A DNA stretch of 64,000 bases from Janibacter sp. HTCC2649 (GCF_000152705.1 NZ_CH672413.1:3999046-4063045), one strand, 5' to 3'. Positions 25,232 to 35,131 are shown, counted from the stretch's first letter. Program-made: numbers and translations. Notes: a model not told the origin generated them from the letters alone.

Positions 25232-25555
25232 ATGGAGACGAGCCTCGACCCCACAGGCGATGGGCTGCAGCCCGTCCGCGTGACCGTGAACGTCCGGGGG
25301 AGGGTGCAGGGCGTGGGCTTCCGGTGGTGGACCCGGGCCAGAGCACTCGAGTTGGGGCTGATCGGGCACGCCCGCAACACCTCCGACGGGCGGGTCGAGG
25401 TCGTCGCCCAGGGTCCACGCGGGGCGATCGCGCGCTTCCTCGACGTCCTCGCCGAGCAGCCCTCGACGAAGCACCGCCCCGGCCAGGTCGTCTCGGTCTC
25501 CACGCCCCTCGAGAGCGCCCCGCGCGCGGATCTCACCGGCTTCGTCGAGAAGTGA
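25232..25555 (+). CDS. acyP: Acylphosphatase
   Basis: A 107-residue small enzyme hydrolysing acyl phosphates. GRVQGVGFRWWTR contains the phosphate loop and catalytic Arg; the catalytic Asn lies in HARNTSDGRVEV. The length, after a 15-residue N-terminal extension, fits the family. TAGCAT at 25219-25224 is seven bases before the ATG. It is divergent from the acyltransferase, and acyP next to smc is a common arrangement. Its physiological substrate is not known. Confidence 0.93.
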   Translation: METSLDPTGDGLQPVRVTVNVRGRVQGVGFRWWTRARALELGLIGHARNTSDGRVEVVAQGPRGAIARFLDVLAEQPSTKHRPGQVVSVSTPLESAPRADLTGFVEK

Positions 25556-25640
25556 CGCCCGGGAGCTCAGGGTGCGCACCCGGCATACCGGGTCGTGGGA
25601 CGCAGGGACCGCGCGAGGTGTTCGTTCCTACGATGGGCAG

Positions 25641-25928
25641 ATGAGTGACGTCCCTCCGGAGCTGGCCCGCCTGCGTTCGAGCATCGACAACATCGACGCG
25701 GCTCTCGTGCACCTGCTCGCCGAGCGCTTCAAGTGCACCCAGCAGGTCGGCGAGCTCAAGGCGGACGAAGGTATGCCGCCCGCGGACCCTGCGCGCGAGG
25801 AGCGTCAGATCCAGCGGTTGCGCGGCCTGGCGGACGAGAGCGGTCTCGACCCGGAGTTCGCCGAGAAGTTCATCAACTTCGTCATCGCCGAGGTCATCCA
25901 CCACCACGAGTCGATCGCCAAGGGCTGA
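25641..25928 (+). CDS. Chorismate mutase (AroQ type)
   Basis: A 95-residue all-helical enzyme converting chorismate to prephenate for Phe and Tyr synthesis. LRSSIDNIDAALVHLLAERF and the KADEGMPPADPAREERQI stretch follow the AroQ pattern with active-site Arg, Lys and Glu. TACGAT at 25629-25634 lies six bases before the ATG, a leaderless pattern. The short form without signal peptide indicates the cytoplasmic enzyme, which in actinobacteria often works with DAHP synthase. It is unlinked here to other aromatic genes. Confidence 0.9.
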   Translation: MSDVPPELARLRSSIDNIDAALVHLLAERFKCTQQVGELKADEGMPPADPAREERQIQRLRGLADESGLDPEFAEKFINFVIAEVIHHHESIAKG

Positions 25929-26009
25929 CCCCGCCAGTCACATCCGCCACTCTCGTCACAGGCAACGCAGGGGCCCTTCTGCTTCCCCGTCGGTGCTCCG
26001 GCCCGCCGG

Positions 26010-26015
26010 TACAGT
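26010..26015 (+). promoter_or_regulatory. Candidate -10 box for smc
   Basis: TACAGT lies 43 bases before the GTG of smc, leaving a leader of about 36 bases that includes GAGGA near 26037. No convincing -35 is seen. Confidence 0.3.
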
Positions 26016-26057
26016 GAGCGGTCAACCAGCTGTCCCCGAGGAACCGAGAGTCATCGC

Positions 26058-29000
26058 GTGTACGTCAAGAGCCTGACCCTCAAGGGGTTCAAGTCCTTCG
26101 CCTCGGCCACGACCATGCGCCTCGAGCCCGGAATCACCTGCATCGTGGGCCCCAACGGCTCCGGCAAGTCCAACGTCGTCGACGCCCTCGCCTGGGTCAT
26201 GGGGGAGCAGGGTGCCAAGACCCTGCGCGGCGGCAAGATGGAAGACGTCATCTTCGCCGGCACCGCCGGCCGCCCGCCCCTGGGTCGCGCCGAGGTCAGC
26301 CTGACGATCGACAACACCGACGGCGCGCTCCCCATCGACTACGCCGAGGTGACGATCACCCGGACGATGTTCCGCAACGGCGGCTCTGAGTACGCCATCA
26401 ACGGCACGCCCAGCCGTCTGCTCGACATCCAGGAACTGTTGTCCGACAGCGGAATTGGCCGCGAGATGCACGTCATCGTCGGACAGGGACAGCTCGATGC
26501 CGTCCTGCGTGCGACCCCCGAGGAGCGCCGCGGCTTCATCGAGGAGGCCGCGGGTGTCCTCAAGCACCGCAAGCGCAAGGAGCGCGCCCTCCGCAAGCTC
26601 GACGCGATGGAGGCCAACCTCACCCGCGTCCACGACCTCACCGGTGAGATCCGTCGCCAGCTCGGCCCCCTCGGTCGTCAGGCCGAGGCCGCCCGCAAGG
26701 CCGCCGTCATCCAGGCCGAGGCCCGCGACGCGCGCCAGCGCCTGCTCGCCGACGACCTCGTGCAGCTCACCTCCACGCTCGAGCAGGAGGTCGCCGACGA
26801 GACCGCCCTCATCGAGCGCCGCACCACCGTCGAGAACGCCCTCGAGTCCTACCGCTCGCGCATCACCGAGATCGAGCGCCAGGCCTCCGATGCCGCCCCC
26901 GAGCTCGGGCGCTCACAGGACAGGTTCGTCAAGCTCCAGTCCCTGCGCGACCGCCTCGAGTCGACGGCCTCCGTCGCCCGCGAACGCGTTCGGCTTCTCA
27001 GCCAGGACGACGTCGACGAGACGACGACCGGCCGCGACCCCGAAGAGCTGCGCGCCCAGGCGGCCCAGGCCCGCGAGGCCGAACAGAAGCTCCTTGCCGA
27101 GGTCGCGACCGCCGCCGAGCAGCTCACCGCGTCTGTCGCCGCCCGTGAAGACGCAGAGAAGGCGTATGCCGCGGAGCAGGATCGCTTGTCACGTCTCGCC
27201 CGCGCCGCGGCCGACCGGCGCGAAGGCTTGGCCAAGCTCGCCGGCCAGGTCGGCGCCCGCCGCAGCCGCATCGAGGCGGGGGAGGCCGAGATCGGTCGCT
27301 TGCGTGGCGTGATCGAGGCCTCTCAGGCCCGCGCCACCGAGGCCGAGCAGTCGTTCGCACGCCTCGAAGGCACGGTCGCCAACGACGAAGAAGGCGAAGA
27401 GGGTCTCGACAGCGCCTATGAGACCGCCGCCGAGGAGCTCGCCGAGCTCGAGGGCCGCATCACCGCCCTCGAGAACGCCGAGCGCGAGGCCGAGCGCGAC
27501 CGTTCGTCCGCTGCTGCCCGCGTCGAGGCCCTGGGCCTGAGCCTGCGCCGCAAGGATGGCGCCGCCGCCCTGCTCGCTGCCTCGGATGCAGGCCACGGCA
27601 TCGTCGGCACCGTCGCCTCCCTGCTCCAGGTGACCGGGGGCCACGAGGGCGCGGTTGCCGCTGCCCTCGGTTGGGCCTCCGAGGCGCTCGCCGTCGGTTC
27701 CGCGCAGCAGGCCGCCCGCGCCGTCGACCACCTCCGGCAGGACGACCAGGGCCAGGCGACGCTGCTCGTCGGCGACACCGCGCGTGCGTCGAACCCCAGC
27801 ACCTGGCCCGACCTCGACGGCTCCGGCGTCTGGGCCCGAGACGTCGTCTCCGCCCCGGCCGACGTCCTGCCCGCAGTCGAGCAGCTGCTGGATCGCGTCG
27901 CCCTCGTGGCCACCACCGAACACGCCCTTGCCCTCGTCGCACGCGGGGACGGCATCACTGCCGTCACCGAGGACGGCGACGTCTTCGCTCCGGGGTGGGT
28001 CCGCGGTGGGTCCAGCGCCGGCGAGTCCCTCCTCGAGATCCAGTCGGCCCTCGAGGAGGCCCAGGCGGCGGTCGCCGCAGCCACGACCAAGAGCGAGCAG
28101 ACCCGATTCGGTCTGGCCACAGAGCGCGAGAAGGCCGCTGCGGTCACCGAGCGGGTCGAAGCCGCCCTCGAGGCGCTCCACGACAGTGACGCCCGCATGG
28201 CCGCCGTCGCCGAGCAGCTCGGCGGCCTGCAGTCCACGATCCGCACGAGTCGCGCCGAGGTCGAGCGCACCGAGCGGACCGTCGCCGACGCCGAGGCGGC
28301 CCTCGAGACCGACCGCTTGGAACTCGCAGCCCTGACCGCCCGTCTCGAAGAGGCGAGCGCCGAGCCGACCGAGTCGCAGGAGCCCTCCACCGACGAGCGC
28401 GACGACCTCGAGCTCGCCGCGAGCCGGGCCCGCACCGCCGAGACCGAGCTCCGCCTCACCCTGCGCACCCGCGAAGAGCGCGCCCGCTCCCTCAAGGGTC
28501 GGGCCGACTCGCTCGAAGGCGCCGCCCGCAACGAGATCCAGGCCCGCGAGAAGCTGCGCCAGCGCCAGGAACGACGTCGTCGGGAGGTGACGATCGCCGA
28601 CGCAGTCAGCCGCGCGGCGGCATACGCCACCGATCGCATGGCGAGCGCGCTGGAACGCGCCGCTCGACTGCGTGAGGACGCCGAGCGCCAGCGCACCGAG
28701 CGCGACGCCGCGGTCCACGCGCTGCGCACCGAGATGGGCACCCACCAGGACGAGCTGCGTGAGCTCACCGACTCGGCCCACCGCGACGAGGTCGCCCGGG
28801 CCCGTCAGCTGGCCCGCATCGAGCAGCTGCAGGCCAAGGCCGTCGAGGAGCTCGGGGTCGACCCCGACGTCCTCATGGAGGACTTCGGGCCGCACCAGCT
28901 CATCCCGTTCATCGCCGGCCCCGACCACGAGGGCGACCTGCCCATGCCGTCGGCGTTCGTGCGCGACGAGCAGGAGAAGCGTCTGCGGCGGGCCGAGCGG

Positions 29001-29624
29001 GGACTGTCGGCCCTCGGTCGGGTCAACCCGCTCGCGCTCGAGGAGTTCGCGGCGCTCGAGGAGCGGCACAAGTTCCTCACCGAGCAGCTCGAGGACCTCA
29101 AGAACTCCAAGCGCGACCTCCTCGACATCGTCAAGTCCGTCGACGAGCGCGTCGAGCAGGTCTTCACCGAGGCCTTCCACGACACGGCCGCGCAGTTCGA
29201 GCAGGTCTTCCAGCGACTGTTCCCCGGCGGTGCGGGCCAGCTCATCCTCACCGACCCGAGCAACATGCTCACGACCGGCATCGAGGTCGAGGCGCGCCCA
29301 CCGGGCAAGAAGGTCAAGCGCCTCTCACTGCTCTCCGGTGGCGAGCGCTCCCTCGTTGCCGTGGCCATCCTGGTCTCGATCTTCAAGGCGCGGCCCAGCC
29401 CGTTCTACATCATGGACGAGGTCGAGGCGGCGCTCGACGACACCAACCTCGGCCGACTCATCACGCTCTTCGAGGAGCTGCGTGACAGCAGCCAGCTCAT
29501 CGTCATCACCCACCAGAAGAAGACGATGGAGATCGCCGACGCGCTCTACGGCGTGAGCATGCGCGGGGACGGCATCACGACGGTGGTGTCGCAGCGCATC
29601 CGCGACGTGGCCGCCAGCGCCTGA
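26058..29624 (+). CDS. smc: Chromosome-segregation ATPase SMC
   Basis: An 1188-residue condensin subunit. The N-terminal head has Walker A GPNGSGKSN (residues 31-39) and the family start VKSLTLKGFKSFAS. Two long coiled coils flank a hinge near residues 505-640. The C-terminal head has signature LLSGGERSL (about residue 1092) and Walker B FYIMDEVEAALDD, then the H-loop in VITHQKKT. The start is GTG 26058. ScpA and ScpB are not in the window. smc followed further on by ftsY is a common actinobacterial arrangement. A signal peptidase gene converges with it. Confidence 0.97.
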   Translation: MYVKSLTLKGFKSFASATTMRLEPGITCIVGPNGSGKSNVVDALAWVMGEQGAKTLRGGKMEDVIFAGTAGRPPLGRAEVSLTIDNTDGALPIDYAEVTITRTMFRNGGSEYAINGTPSRLLDIQELLSDSGIGREMHVIVGQGQLDAVLRATPEERRGFIEEAAGVLKHRKRKERALRKLDAMEANLTRVHDLTGEIRRQLGPLGRQAEAARKAAVIQAEARDARQRLLADDLVQLTSTLEQEVADETALIERRTTVENALESYRSRITEIERQASDAAPELGRSQDRFVKLQSLRDRLESTASVARERVRLLSQDDVDETTTGRDPEELRAQAAQAREAEQKLLAEVATAAEQLTASVAAREDAEKAYAAEQDRLSRLARAAADRREGLAKLAGQVGARRSRIEAGEAEIGRLRGVIEASQARATEAEQSFARLEGTVANDEEGEEGLDSAYETAAEELAELEGRITALENAEREAERDRSSAAARVEALGLSLRRKDGAAALLAASDAGHGIVGTVASLLQVTGGHEGAVAAALGWASEALAVGSAQQAARAVDHLRQDDQGQATLLVGDTARASNPSTWPDLDGSGVWARDVVSAPADVLPAVEQLLDRVALVATTEHALALVARGDGITAVTEDGDVFAPGWVRGGSSAGESLLEIQSALEEAQAAVAAATTKSEQTRFGLATEREKAAAVTERVEAALEALHDSDARMAAVAEQLGGLQSTIRTSRAEVERTERTVADAEAALETDRLELAALTARLEEASAEPTESQEPSTDERDDLELAASRARTAETELRLTLRTREERARSLKGRADSLEGAARNEIQAREKLRQRQERRRREVTIADAVSRAAAYATDRMASALERAARLREDAERQRTERDAAVHALRTEMGTHQDELRELTDSAHRDEVARARQLARIEQLQAKAVEELGVDPDVLMEDFGPHQLIPFIAGPDHEGDLPMPSAFVRDEQEKRLRRAERGLSALGRVNPLALEEFAALEERHKFLTEQLEDLKNSKRDLLDIVKSVDERVEQVFTEAFHDTAAQFEQVFQRLFPGGAGQLILTDPSNMLTTGIEVEARPPGKKVKRLSLLSGGERSLVAVAILVSIFKARPSPFYIMDEVEAALDDTNLGRLITLFEELRDSSQLIVITHQKKTMEIADALYGVSMRGDGITTVVSQRIRDVAASA

Positions 29625-29642
29625 CGCTCCGGGGCGAGAGCC

Positions 29643-30392
29643 TCAGTGGTTGTTGACGCGTCCAAACGACTCGAGCGGCCAGATCCGGAACACGACCGGG
29701 CCCACGACGCGGTTGAGCGGCACGAAGCGCGCGCACCCTTCGGCCACCGTGCCGCCCCGGCAGTTGACGACGGAGTCGGCGGACTGCGAACGGTGGTCGC
29801 CGAGGACGAGCAGCCGATCGGTGGGCACCCGGATCTCAGGGAAGCACCGTGAGGACCGTGGTGTCGTGTCGCACGTGAGCTCGGGGGTGCGGAACGCGTG
29901 GTCCTGGTAGATGTAGGGCTCCACGAGCGGCTTGTCGTTGACGAGAACCCGCCCGTCCTCGTCGCAGCACTTCACGAGGTCGCCGGGGAGACCGATGACC
30001 CGTTTGACCGTGTATGCCGTGTTCGACGGCCCGATCCCGGTGAGGTCACCGACCTTGCGCGCCGCCTTGACGAGCGGGTTGGGCGACTCAGGAAGCTGGG
30101 CTTCCTGCCAGGTCGCACCGTGGGAGAAGACGACGATGTCGCCGCGCTCCACCGTGGAGTTCGTGCGGTTGACGATGATGCGGTCACCGATGCGCAGGGT
30201 CTGCTCCATCGACTGCGACGGCACCCCGAACGGCTTGACGACGAACGTCTGGATGAGCGCAACCGCCAGGACGGCAAGCAGGATCTCGAACCCCACCGGA
30301 AGCCTTCGGCGGGTCCGTCGAGGGGCCCCTGCCGAAGTCGTCGCCGTCACGCGTGAGAGCCTACGCGGCGCCCGGCCGTGCACGCGCGCCAT
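29643..30392 (-). CDS. lepB: Signal peptidase I (complete catalytic dyad)
   Basis: A 249-residue membrane protease that removes signal peptides from exported proteins. After a basic N-terminal region and one membrane segment (EILLAVLAVALIQTFVVKPF) come the catalytic Ser in PSQSMEQTL and the general-base Lys in YTVKRVIGLPGD, then box E in LGDHRSQSADS. A Cys pair (KCCDEDG) and further cysteines lie in the outer domain. It is one of three signal peptidase genes in the window and is separated from the tandem pair at the end. Convergent with smc. Confidence 0.93.
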   Translation of the reverse strand: MARVHGRAPRRLSRVTATTSAGAPRRTRRRLPVGFEILLAVLAVALIQTFVVKPFGVPSQSMEQTLRIGDRIIVNRTNSTVERGDIVVFSHGATWQEAQLPESPNPLVKAARKVGDLTGIGPSNTAYTVKRVIGLPGDLVKCCDEDGRVLVNDKPLVEPYIYQDHAFRTPELTCDTTPRSSRCFPEIRVPTDRLLVLGDHRSQSADSVVNCRGGTVAEGCARFVPLNRVVGPVVFRIWPLESFGRVNNH

Positions 30393-30446
30393 CTCACTGC
30401 GGGGTGTCGTTTTGCAGGGAGGGCCACCCTGGGAGACTCTTGACTC

Positions 30447-30698
30447 ATGGTTGCGCTCATCATTGGCATGCTCGTCTGCGTCGGACTCGCTCTGGCAGTT
30501 GTTGCGCTCGTCGCGGTGCCTGCGCGACGTGATGGTCGTGACCTCCTCACGTCCAAGGGTGAAGAGGTCGTGAGTGCCCTCAAGGAGCGTCAGCAGTCGG
30601 CCCGTCAGCGCCTGGAGCGCGACGACACCGAGGACGGTGAGGCGGCGACGGACACGGACGTGTCCCCGACCGTTCCCGTCGACCCCGCTCGCTCCTGA
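30447..30698 (+). CDS. Small single-pass membrane protein
   Basis: An 83-residue protein with one hydrophobic helix (residues 3-25, ALIIGMLVCVGLALAVVALV) followed by a charged, Gln/Arg-rich and then acidic tail. I recognise no domain. Its stop overlaps the ATG of the M13 peptidase gene by one base (TGATG), so the two are coupled. A role as membrane tether or modulator is possible but unsupported. Confidence 0.6.
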   Translation: MVALIIGMLVCVGLALAVVALVAVPARRDGRDLLTSKGEEVVSALKERQQSARQRLERDDTEDGEAATDTDVSPTVPVDPARS

Positions 30699-32659
30699 TG
30701 CGCTCCGGGATCGACCACTCCGCCAGCGACCCCGAAATCCGTCCCCAGGACGATCTCTTCGGCCACGTCAACGGCGGCTGGGTGGCACGCACCGAGATCC
30801 CCGCTGACCGCGGTCGCTACGGCTCGTTCGACATGCTGCGTGAGAGCGCAGAGCAGCAGGTGCACGACATCATCGCCGCCGTCGCTTCAGGCAACCCGGA
30901 GTCCGGCACGGTCGCGCGCAAGGTCGGCGACCTCTACCGCTCGTTCATGGACGAGGCGCGCATCGAGCAGCTCGGCGTCGAGCCACTCGCGCCGTTCCTG
31001 AGCGCCATCGACGAGGTCGCCAGCACGCGTGATGTCCTCGCCCTCCTCGGTCGCTTCCTGCGCGCCGGGGTGGACGGCCTCGTCCACCCCATCGTCAACA
31101 CGGACGACCGGGACTCGACTCGCTATGTCGTCTACCTCGAGCAGGCCGGCATCGGTCTGCCCGACGAGGCTTACTACCGCGAGCCGCAGCACGAGGCGAT
31201 CCGTTCGGCCTACCCGGCTCACGTTGCGCGACTGCTCACCCTCTCCGGCGCGTATGCCGGTGACGCGGCGACCGCTGCCGCCGACCGGGTCGTGGCCCTC
31301 GAGACCCGCCTTGCGGCCTCGCACTGGGACACCGTCGCCAACCGTGACGCGGTCAAGACCTACACCCTCGTCGACCGGGCAGAGCTCGACGAGCTGACGC
31401 CCGGCGTCGACTGGGACGCCTTCCTCGAGGGCGCTCAGGCGCCCGACGGCGCGTTCGACCAGGTCATCGCCCGCCAGCCCGACTTCCTGCAGGCCATCAG
31501 TGCAGCCCTGTCCGAGGTCGAGCTCGCGCACTGGCAGGACTGGCTGCGCTGGCGCGTCGTCCACGCCCTCGCGCCCTATCTCACCGATGCGATCGTCGCC
31601 GAGAACTTCGACTTCTTCGGCCGCACCCTCTCCGGCGTCCCGGAGATCCGGGAGCGCTGGAAGCGCGGCGTGGGTCTGGTCGAGGAGGCGCTCGGCGAGG
31701 CCGTCGGGCAGCTCTACGTCGAGCAGCACTTCCCGCCGCGGGCCAAGGACCGGATGGTCGAGCTCGTCGCCAACCTCGTCGAGGCGTTCCGCCGCAACTT
31801 CGAGACCCTCGAGTGGATGGGCGCCGACACGCGACGCGAGGCCGTCGCCAAGCTCGAGGCGTTCACTCCCAAGATCGGCTATCCCGACGAGTGGCGCGAC
31901 TACTCCGCGCTCGCCGTCGACGGCGACGACCTGGTCGGCAATGTCGCGAGGGCCTCGGCCTTCGAGATCGACCGCAACCTCGCCAAGCTCGGTGGACCCG
32001 TCGACCGCGACGAGTGGTTCATGACGCCGCAGACGGTCAACGCCTACTACAACCCCGGGCTCAACGAGATCGTCTTCCCGGCCGCGATCCTGCAGCCGCC
32101 CTTCTTCGACGTCGACGCCGACGATGCCGTCAACTACGGCGGCATCGGTGCGGTCATCGGACACGAGCTCGGCCACGGCTTCGATGACCAGGGCTCGCAG
32201 TTCGACGGCTCGGGCAACCTGCGCAACTGGTGGACCGAGGCCGACCGCGAGAACTTCGACGGTCGCGCCCAGCGGCTCATCGCCCAGTTCAACGACCTGG
32301 AGTCGCGCGACGCCCCGGGGCACAAGGTCAACGGCGCGCTCACGGTCGGCGAGAACATCGGTGACCTCGGCGGGCTCACGATCGGGCACGCGGCATACCG
32401 GATCTCCACCGAAGGTGGCGACGCGCCGGTCCTCGACGACCTCACGGGTGACCAGCGGTTCTTCGTCGGTTGGGCCCGCGTGTGGTGCGGTCTGGCCCGC
32501 GAGGCCGAGGCCGTGCGCCTCATCGCCATCGACCCGCACGCGCCGATGGACCTGCGCGCCAACGCCGTGCGCAACCTCAGCGAGTTCCACGAAGCCTTCG
32601 ACGTCACCGAGGGTGACGCGATGTGGGTGCCCGAGAAGGACCGCGTCCGGATCTTCTGA
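30698..32659 (+). CDS. M13-family zinc metallopeptidase (PepO/neprilysin-like)
   Basis: A 653-residue endopeptidase. The zinc site is HELGH (His489-His493) with third ligand Glu552 in GENIGDLGG; NAYYNPGLNEIVFPAAIL is the substrate-binding block; the C-terminal motif WVPEKDRVRIF is close to the family end CXVW. No signal peptide is present, unlike eukaryotic members, so it is probably cytoplasmic, as in other actinobacteria. It is translationally coupled to the small membrane protein. Substrates are likely short peptides. Confidence 0.93.
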   Translation: MRSGIDHSASDPEIRPQDDLFGHVNGGWVARTEIPADRGRYGSFDMLRESAEQQVHDIIAAVASGNPESGTVARKVGDLYRSFMDEARIEQLGVEPLAPFLSAIDEVASTRDVLALLGRFLRAGVDGLVHPIVNTDDRDSTRYVVYLEQAGIGLPDEAYYREPQHEAIRSAYPAHVARLLTLSGAYAGDAATAAADRVVALETRLAASHWDTVANRDAVKTYTLVDRAELDELTPGVDWDAFLEGAQAPDGAFDQVIARQPDFLQAISAALSEVELAHWQDWLRWRVVHALAPYLTDAIVAENFDFFGRTLSGVPEIRERWKRGVGLVEEALGEAVGQLYVEQHFPPRAKDRMVELVANLVEAFRRNFETLEWMGADTRREAVAKLEAFTPKIGYPDEWRDYSALAVDGDDLVGNVARASAFEIDRNLAKLGGPVDRDEWFMTPQTVNAYYNPGLNEIVFPAAILQPPFFDVDADDAVNYGGIGAVIGHELGHGFDDQGSQFDGSGNLRNWWTEADRENFDGRAQRLIAQFNDLESRDAPGHKVNGALTVGENIGDLGGLTIGHAAYRISTEGGDAPVLDDLTGDQRFFVGWARVWCGLAREAEAVRLIAIDPHAPMDLRANAVRNLSEFHEAFDVTEGDAMWVPEKDRVRIF

Positions 32660-32693
32660 CGGAGCCGTCCCAGCGTGATGCGAGGATGACTGC

Positions 32694-33911
32694 GTGAGCG
32701 CCATCGACACCCTCTGGGAATTCCTTGCCATCGGCTTCGGCCTGCTCGTCGTCCTCGGCGGACTTGCAGCAGCACTCCTGCGAGGGCGAGGTGGAGCCAC
32801 CAAGGAGCTGCCCGGCGACCGGCCAGCTGACGCGTCGCCAACGCGGCCGGGATCTGCTGGCGGAGCCGACGATCATGACGATCTGCCGACTGGTGGGTCG
32901 TCCGTCGACACCCTTCCGGCGCCGGTTGATGACGCGGCGGTCGTCGAAGACCTCCCCACGACCACGGTCCCGGACGTCGAGCGTCCGGAGTCCCCGCAGA
33001 CCCGACTGCAGCGACTGCGCGCCCGCCTCGCCCGCTCCAACACGGCGCTGGGCAAGGGTCTGCTCGCGCTGCTCTCGCGCGGCGACCTCGACGAGCAGGC
33101 CTGGGAGGACGTCGAGGACACCCTCCTCACGGCCGACCTCGGTGTCGAGGCCACCACCGAGCTCGTCGACGCCCTGCGCACCAAGGTCAGGGTCCACGGG
33201 ACCGCCGACGAGGCCACCGTGCGCGGCTGGCTGCGTGAGGAGCTCATCGCCCTCGTCGACCCCTCGATGGACCGCTCGATCGCGTCGTCCCGCGTGGACG
33301 GCCGCCCGGCGGTGATCGTCGTCGTCGGCGTCAACGGCACCGGCAAGACCACCACGGTCGGCAAGCTCGCCCGCGTCCTCGTCGCCGAGGACAAGGACGT
33401 CGTCCTCGGAGCGGCCGACACGTTCCGTGCCGCCGCCGCCGACCAGCTCCAGACCTGGGGTGAGCGCGTGGGCGTGCCCACGATCCGCTCCGACCGCGAC
33501 GGTGCCGACCCGGCTGCCGTCGCCTTCGACGCCGTCAAGGGCGCCGCGGAACTCGAGTCCGACGTCGTCATCATCGACACCGCCGGCCGGCTCCACAACA
33601 AGGTCGGCCTCATGGACGAGCTCGGCAAGGTCAAGCGCGTCATCGAGAAGCAGAGCCCCATCGACGAGGTCCTCCTCGTCCTCGACGCCACGACGGGCCA
33701 GAACGGCCTGCGTCAGGCCGAGGTCTTCAGCGAGGTCGTCGGCATCACCGGCATCGTCCTCACCAAGCTCGACGGCACCGCCAAGGGCGGCATCGTCGTC
33801 GCCGTCCAGCGCAAGCTCGGCGTCCCCGTGAAGCTCATCGGGCTGGGCGAGGGACCCGACGACCTCGCGCCGTTCGACCCCGAGGGCTTCGTCGACGCCA
33901 TCATCGACTGA
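32694..33911 (+). CDS. ftsY: Signal recognition particle receptor FtsY
   Basis: A 405-residue SRP GTPase at the membrane. The N terminus has one membrane helix (FLAIGFGLLVVLGGLAAALL), then an acidic Pro-rich linker (about residues 35-100), the helical N domain, and the G domain with GVNGTGKTTT (about residues 213-222), ADTFRAAAADQL, DTAGRLHNK and TKLDGTAKGG. The actinobacterial membrane anchor is intact. GTG is the start. Its partner ffh lies 7 kb downstream. The stop overlaps the next ATG by one base. Confidence 0.97.
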   Translation: MSAIDTLWEFLAIGFGLLVVLGGLAAALLRGRGGATKELPGDRPADASPTRPGSAGGADDHDDLPTGGSSVDTLPAPVDDAAVVEDLPTTTVPDVERPESPQTRLQRLRARLARSNTALGKGLLALLSRGDLDEQAWEDVEDTLLTADLGVEATTELVDALRTKVRVHGTADEATVRGWLREELIALVDPSMDRSIASSRVDGRPAVIVVVGVNGTGKTTTVGKLARVLVAEDKDVVLGAADTFRAAAADQLQTWGERVGVPTIRSDRDGADPAAVAFDAVKGAAELESDVVIIDTAGRLHNKVGLMDELGKVKRVIEKQSPIDEVLLVLDATTGQNGLRQAEVFSEVVGITGIVLTKLDGTAKGGIVVAVQRKLGVPVKLIGLGEGPDDLAPFDPEGFVDAIID

Positions 33912-34597
33912 TGAGCACTCCCGTCCATCCTGTCCGGCTGGGCCCGGTCCTGGATCGCGACGTCGCGGGGGCCGCCTTCCTCTCGTGCGCCTCGGTCTCT
34001 CTGGAGCTCGCGTCCCGTGACGAGGTGCGGGACGCGTGGGCACACGAGAGCTCCTGCGACGGGATGACGGTGGGCGGGCTGACCCACCACCTGCTCCAGC
34101 AGCTCGTGAACTGCGGCAAGGGGCTGGCTGCACCGGCGCCGACAGACGCGCCCGTCATCGGCCTGCTCGACCACTACGCGCAGGCGCCGTGGGTCGCGGC
34201 CTCGCGTGAGGGAGACCTGGACCCGGACCAGAACGCCAAGGACAACGCCGCAGCCGAGGCCGGGCCTGACGCAGTGCTCGACCTCGGGCGTGGCGCACTC
34301 GCCGACCTTCCGGCGCTCTTCGCGCAGCCGCGGGAGCCCGACGTCATCCACATCCCGTGGCAGGGCTGGTCCCTCGCCACGCCGGACTACCTCACGACCC
34401 GGATGATGGAGCTCGTCGTCCACGGCGACGACCTGGCGTCGAGTGTCGACCTCCCCACGCCAGAGCACGAGCCCACCGTGGTGTCTGCCGTCCTCGGCCT
34501 GCTGGCCGACGTCGCGCTGGCGCGGCACGGGCAGGTGGCCATGGTGCGGGCGCTGAGTCGTCCCCAGCGACTGACCGGGAGCATCTCGGCCTTCTGA
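33911..34597 (+). CDS. Mycothiol-dependent maleylpyruvate isomerase-type protein
   Basis: A 228-residue DinB-fold protein. TVGGLTHHLLQQL near residue 55 carries a family histidine and MMELVVHGDDLASS near residue 160 carries the second conserved block of the mycothiol-dependent maleylpyruvate isomerase N-terminal family. Such proteins probably use mycothiol, the actinobacterial thiol, in detoxification or isomerisation. The ATG overlaps the ftsY stop. A specific reaction cannot be assigned because there is no aromatic-degradation neighbourhood. Confidence 0.7.
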   Translation: MSTPVHPVRLGPVLDRDVAGAAFLSCASVSLELASRDEVRDAWAHESSCDGMTVGGLTHHLLQQLVNCGKGLAAPAPTDAPVIGLLDHYAQAPWVAASREGDLDPDQNAKDNAAAEAGPDAVLDLGRGALADLPALFAQPREPDVIHIPWQGWSLATPDYLTTRMMELVVHGDDLASSVDLPTPEHEPTVVSAVLGLLADVALARHGQVAMVRALSRPQRLTGSISAF

Positions 34598-34642
34598 GTG
34601 TTCGTTTCTCCGGGTCGCCGCGGGCCGCGTAGCCTCTGGCCC

Positions 34643-35131
34643 ATGAGCGTGGGGGAGAGAACGGAGGTCGCGACCGCCGAGCCGGTGCGGCTGAGCGGGG
34701 TCGCGAAGGCATGGCGGACGGCCGTGACGGTTGCGCTGATCGGGCTCTTCTGCGCCGGCTCGCTCATCGGCAACGACCACTGGTGGCCGTTCAGCCCTTG
34801 GCGGATGTTCTCCACGTCGCAGGCCGCAACGGGATCGGTCTGGTCAACCGGTATCGAGGTCCGCACGGCCGACGCCCCAGCCGTGTGGATCCCGGCGCCC
34901 CTCAGCCCGGCGAACGTCGGGGTCAACCGGGCCGAGATCGAGGGCCGGATCCCTCAGATCAAGGCCGACCCTGCCCGCCTCGGCACCCTGGCAGAGAGCC
35001 ACTCCAGGCTACGACCGAACTCCGCCGCCTGGTTGGGCCTGCGGGTCGTCGTGCACAAGATCGTCGTGGTGGACCGCAAGCCCACGGGTGAGGTCCAGAC
35101 CGAGGTCCTGGCCGAGTGGTCGGCGTCATGA
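34643..35131 (+). CDS. Single-pass membrane protein of the HTTM cluster
   Basis: A 162-residue protein with a membrane helix (residues 28-46) followed by the aromatic stretch NDHWWPFSPWRMFS and a soluble, beta-rich extracytoplasmic part. TAGCCT at 34630-34635 lies seven bases before the ATG (leaderless pattern). The stop overlaps the ATG of the HTTM-like gene (ATGA), so both are made together. Small proteins with a similar WWPF motif accompany HTTM proteins in other actinobacteria, from memory. Function is unknown. Confidence 0.6.
   Translation: MSVGERTEVATAEPVRLSGVAKAWRTAVTVALIGLFCAGSLIGNDHWWPFSPWRMFSTSQAATGSVWSTGIEVRTADAPAVWIPAPLSPANVGVNRAEIEGRIPQIKADPARLGTLAESHSRLRPNSAAWLGLRVVVHKIVVVDRKPTGEVQTEVLAEWSAS

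Noticed and set aside
27189-29180. 663-codon antisense open frame inside smc
   Set aside because: Low-complexity Gly/Leu/Asp shadow of the SMC coiled coil; no start signal or domain.
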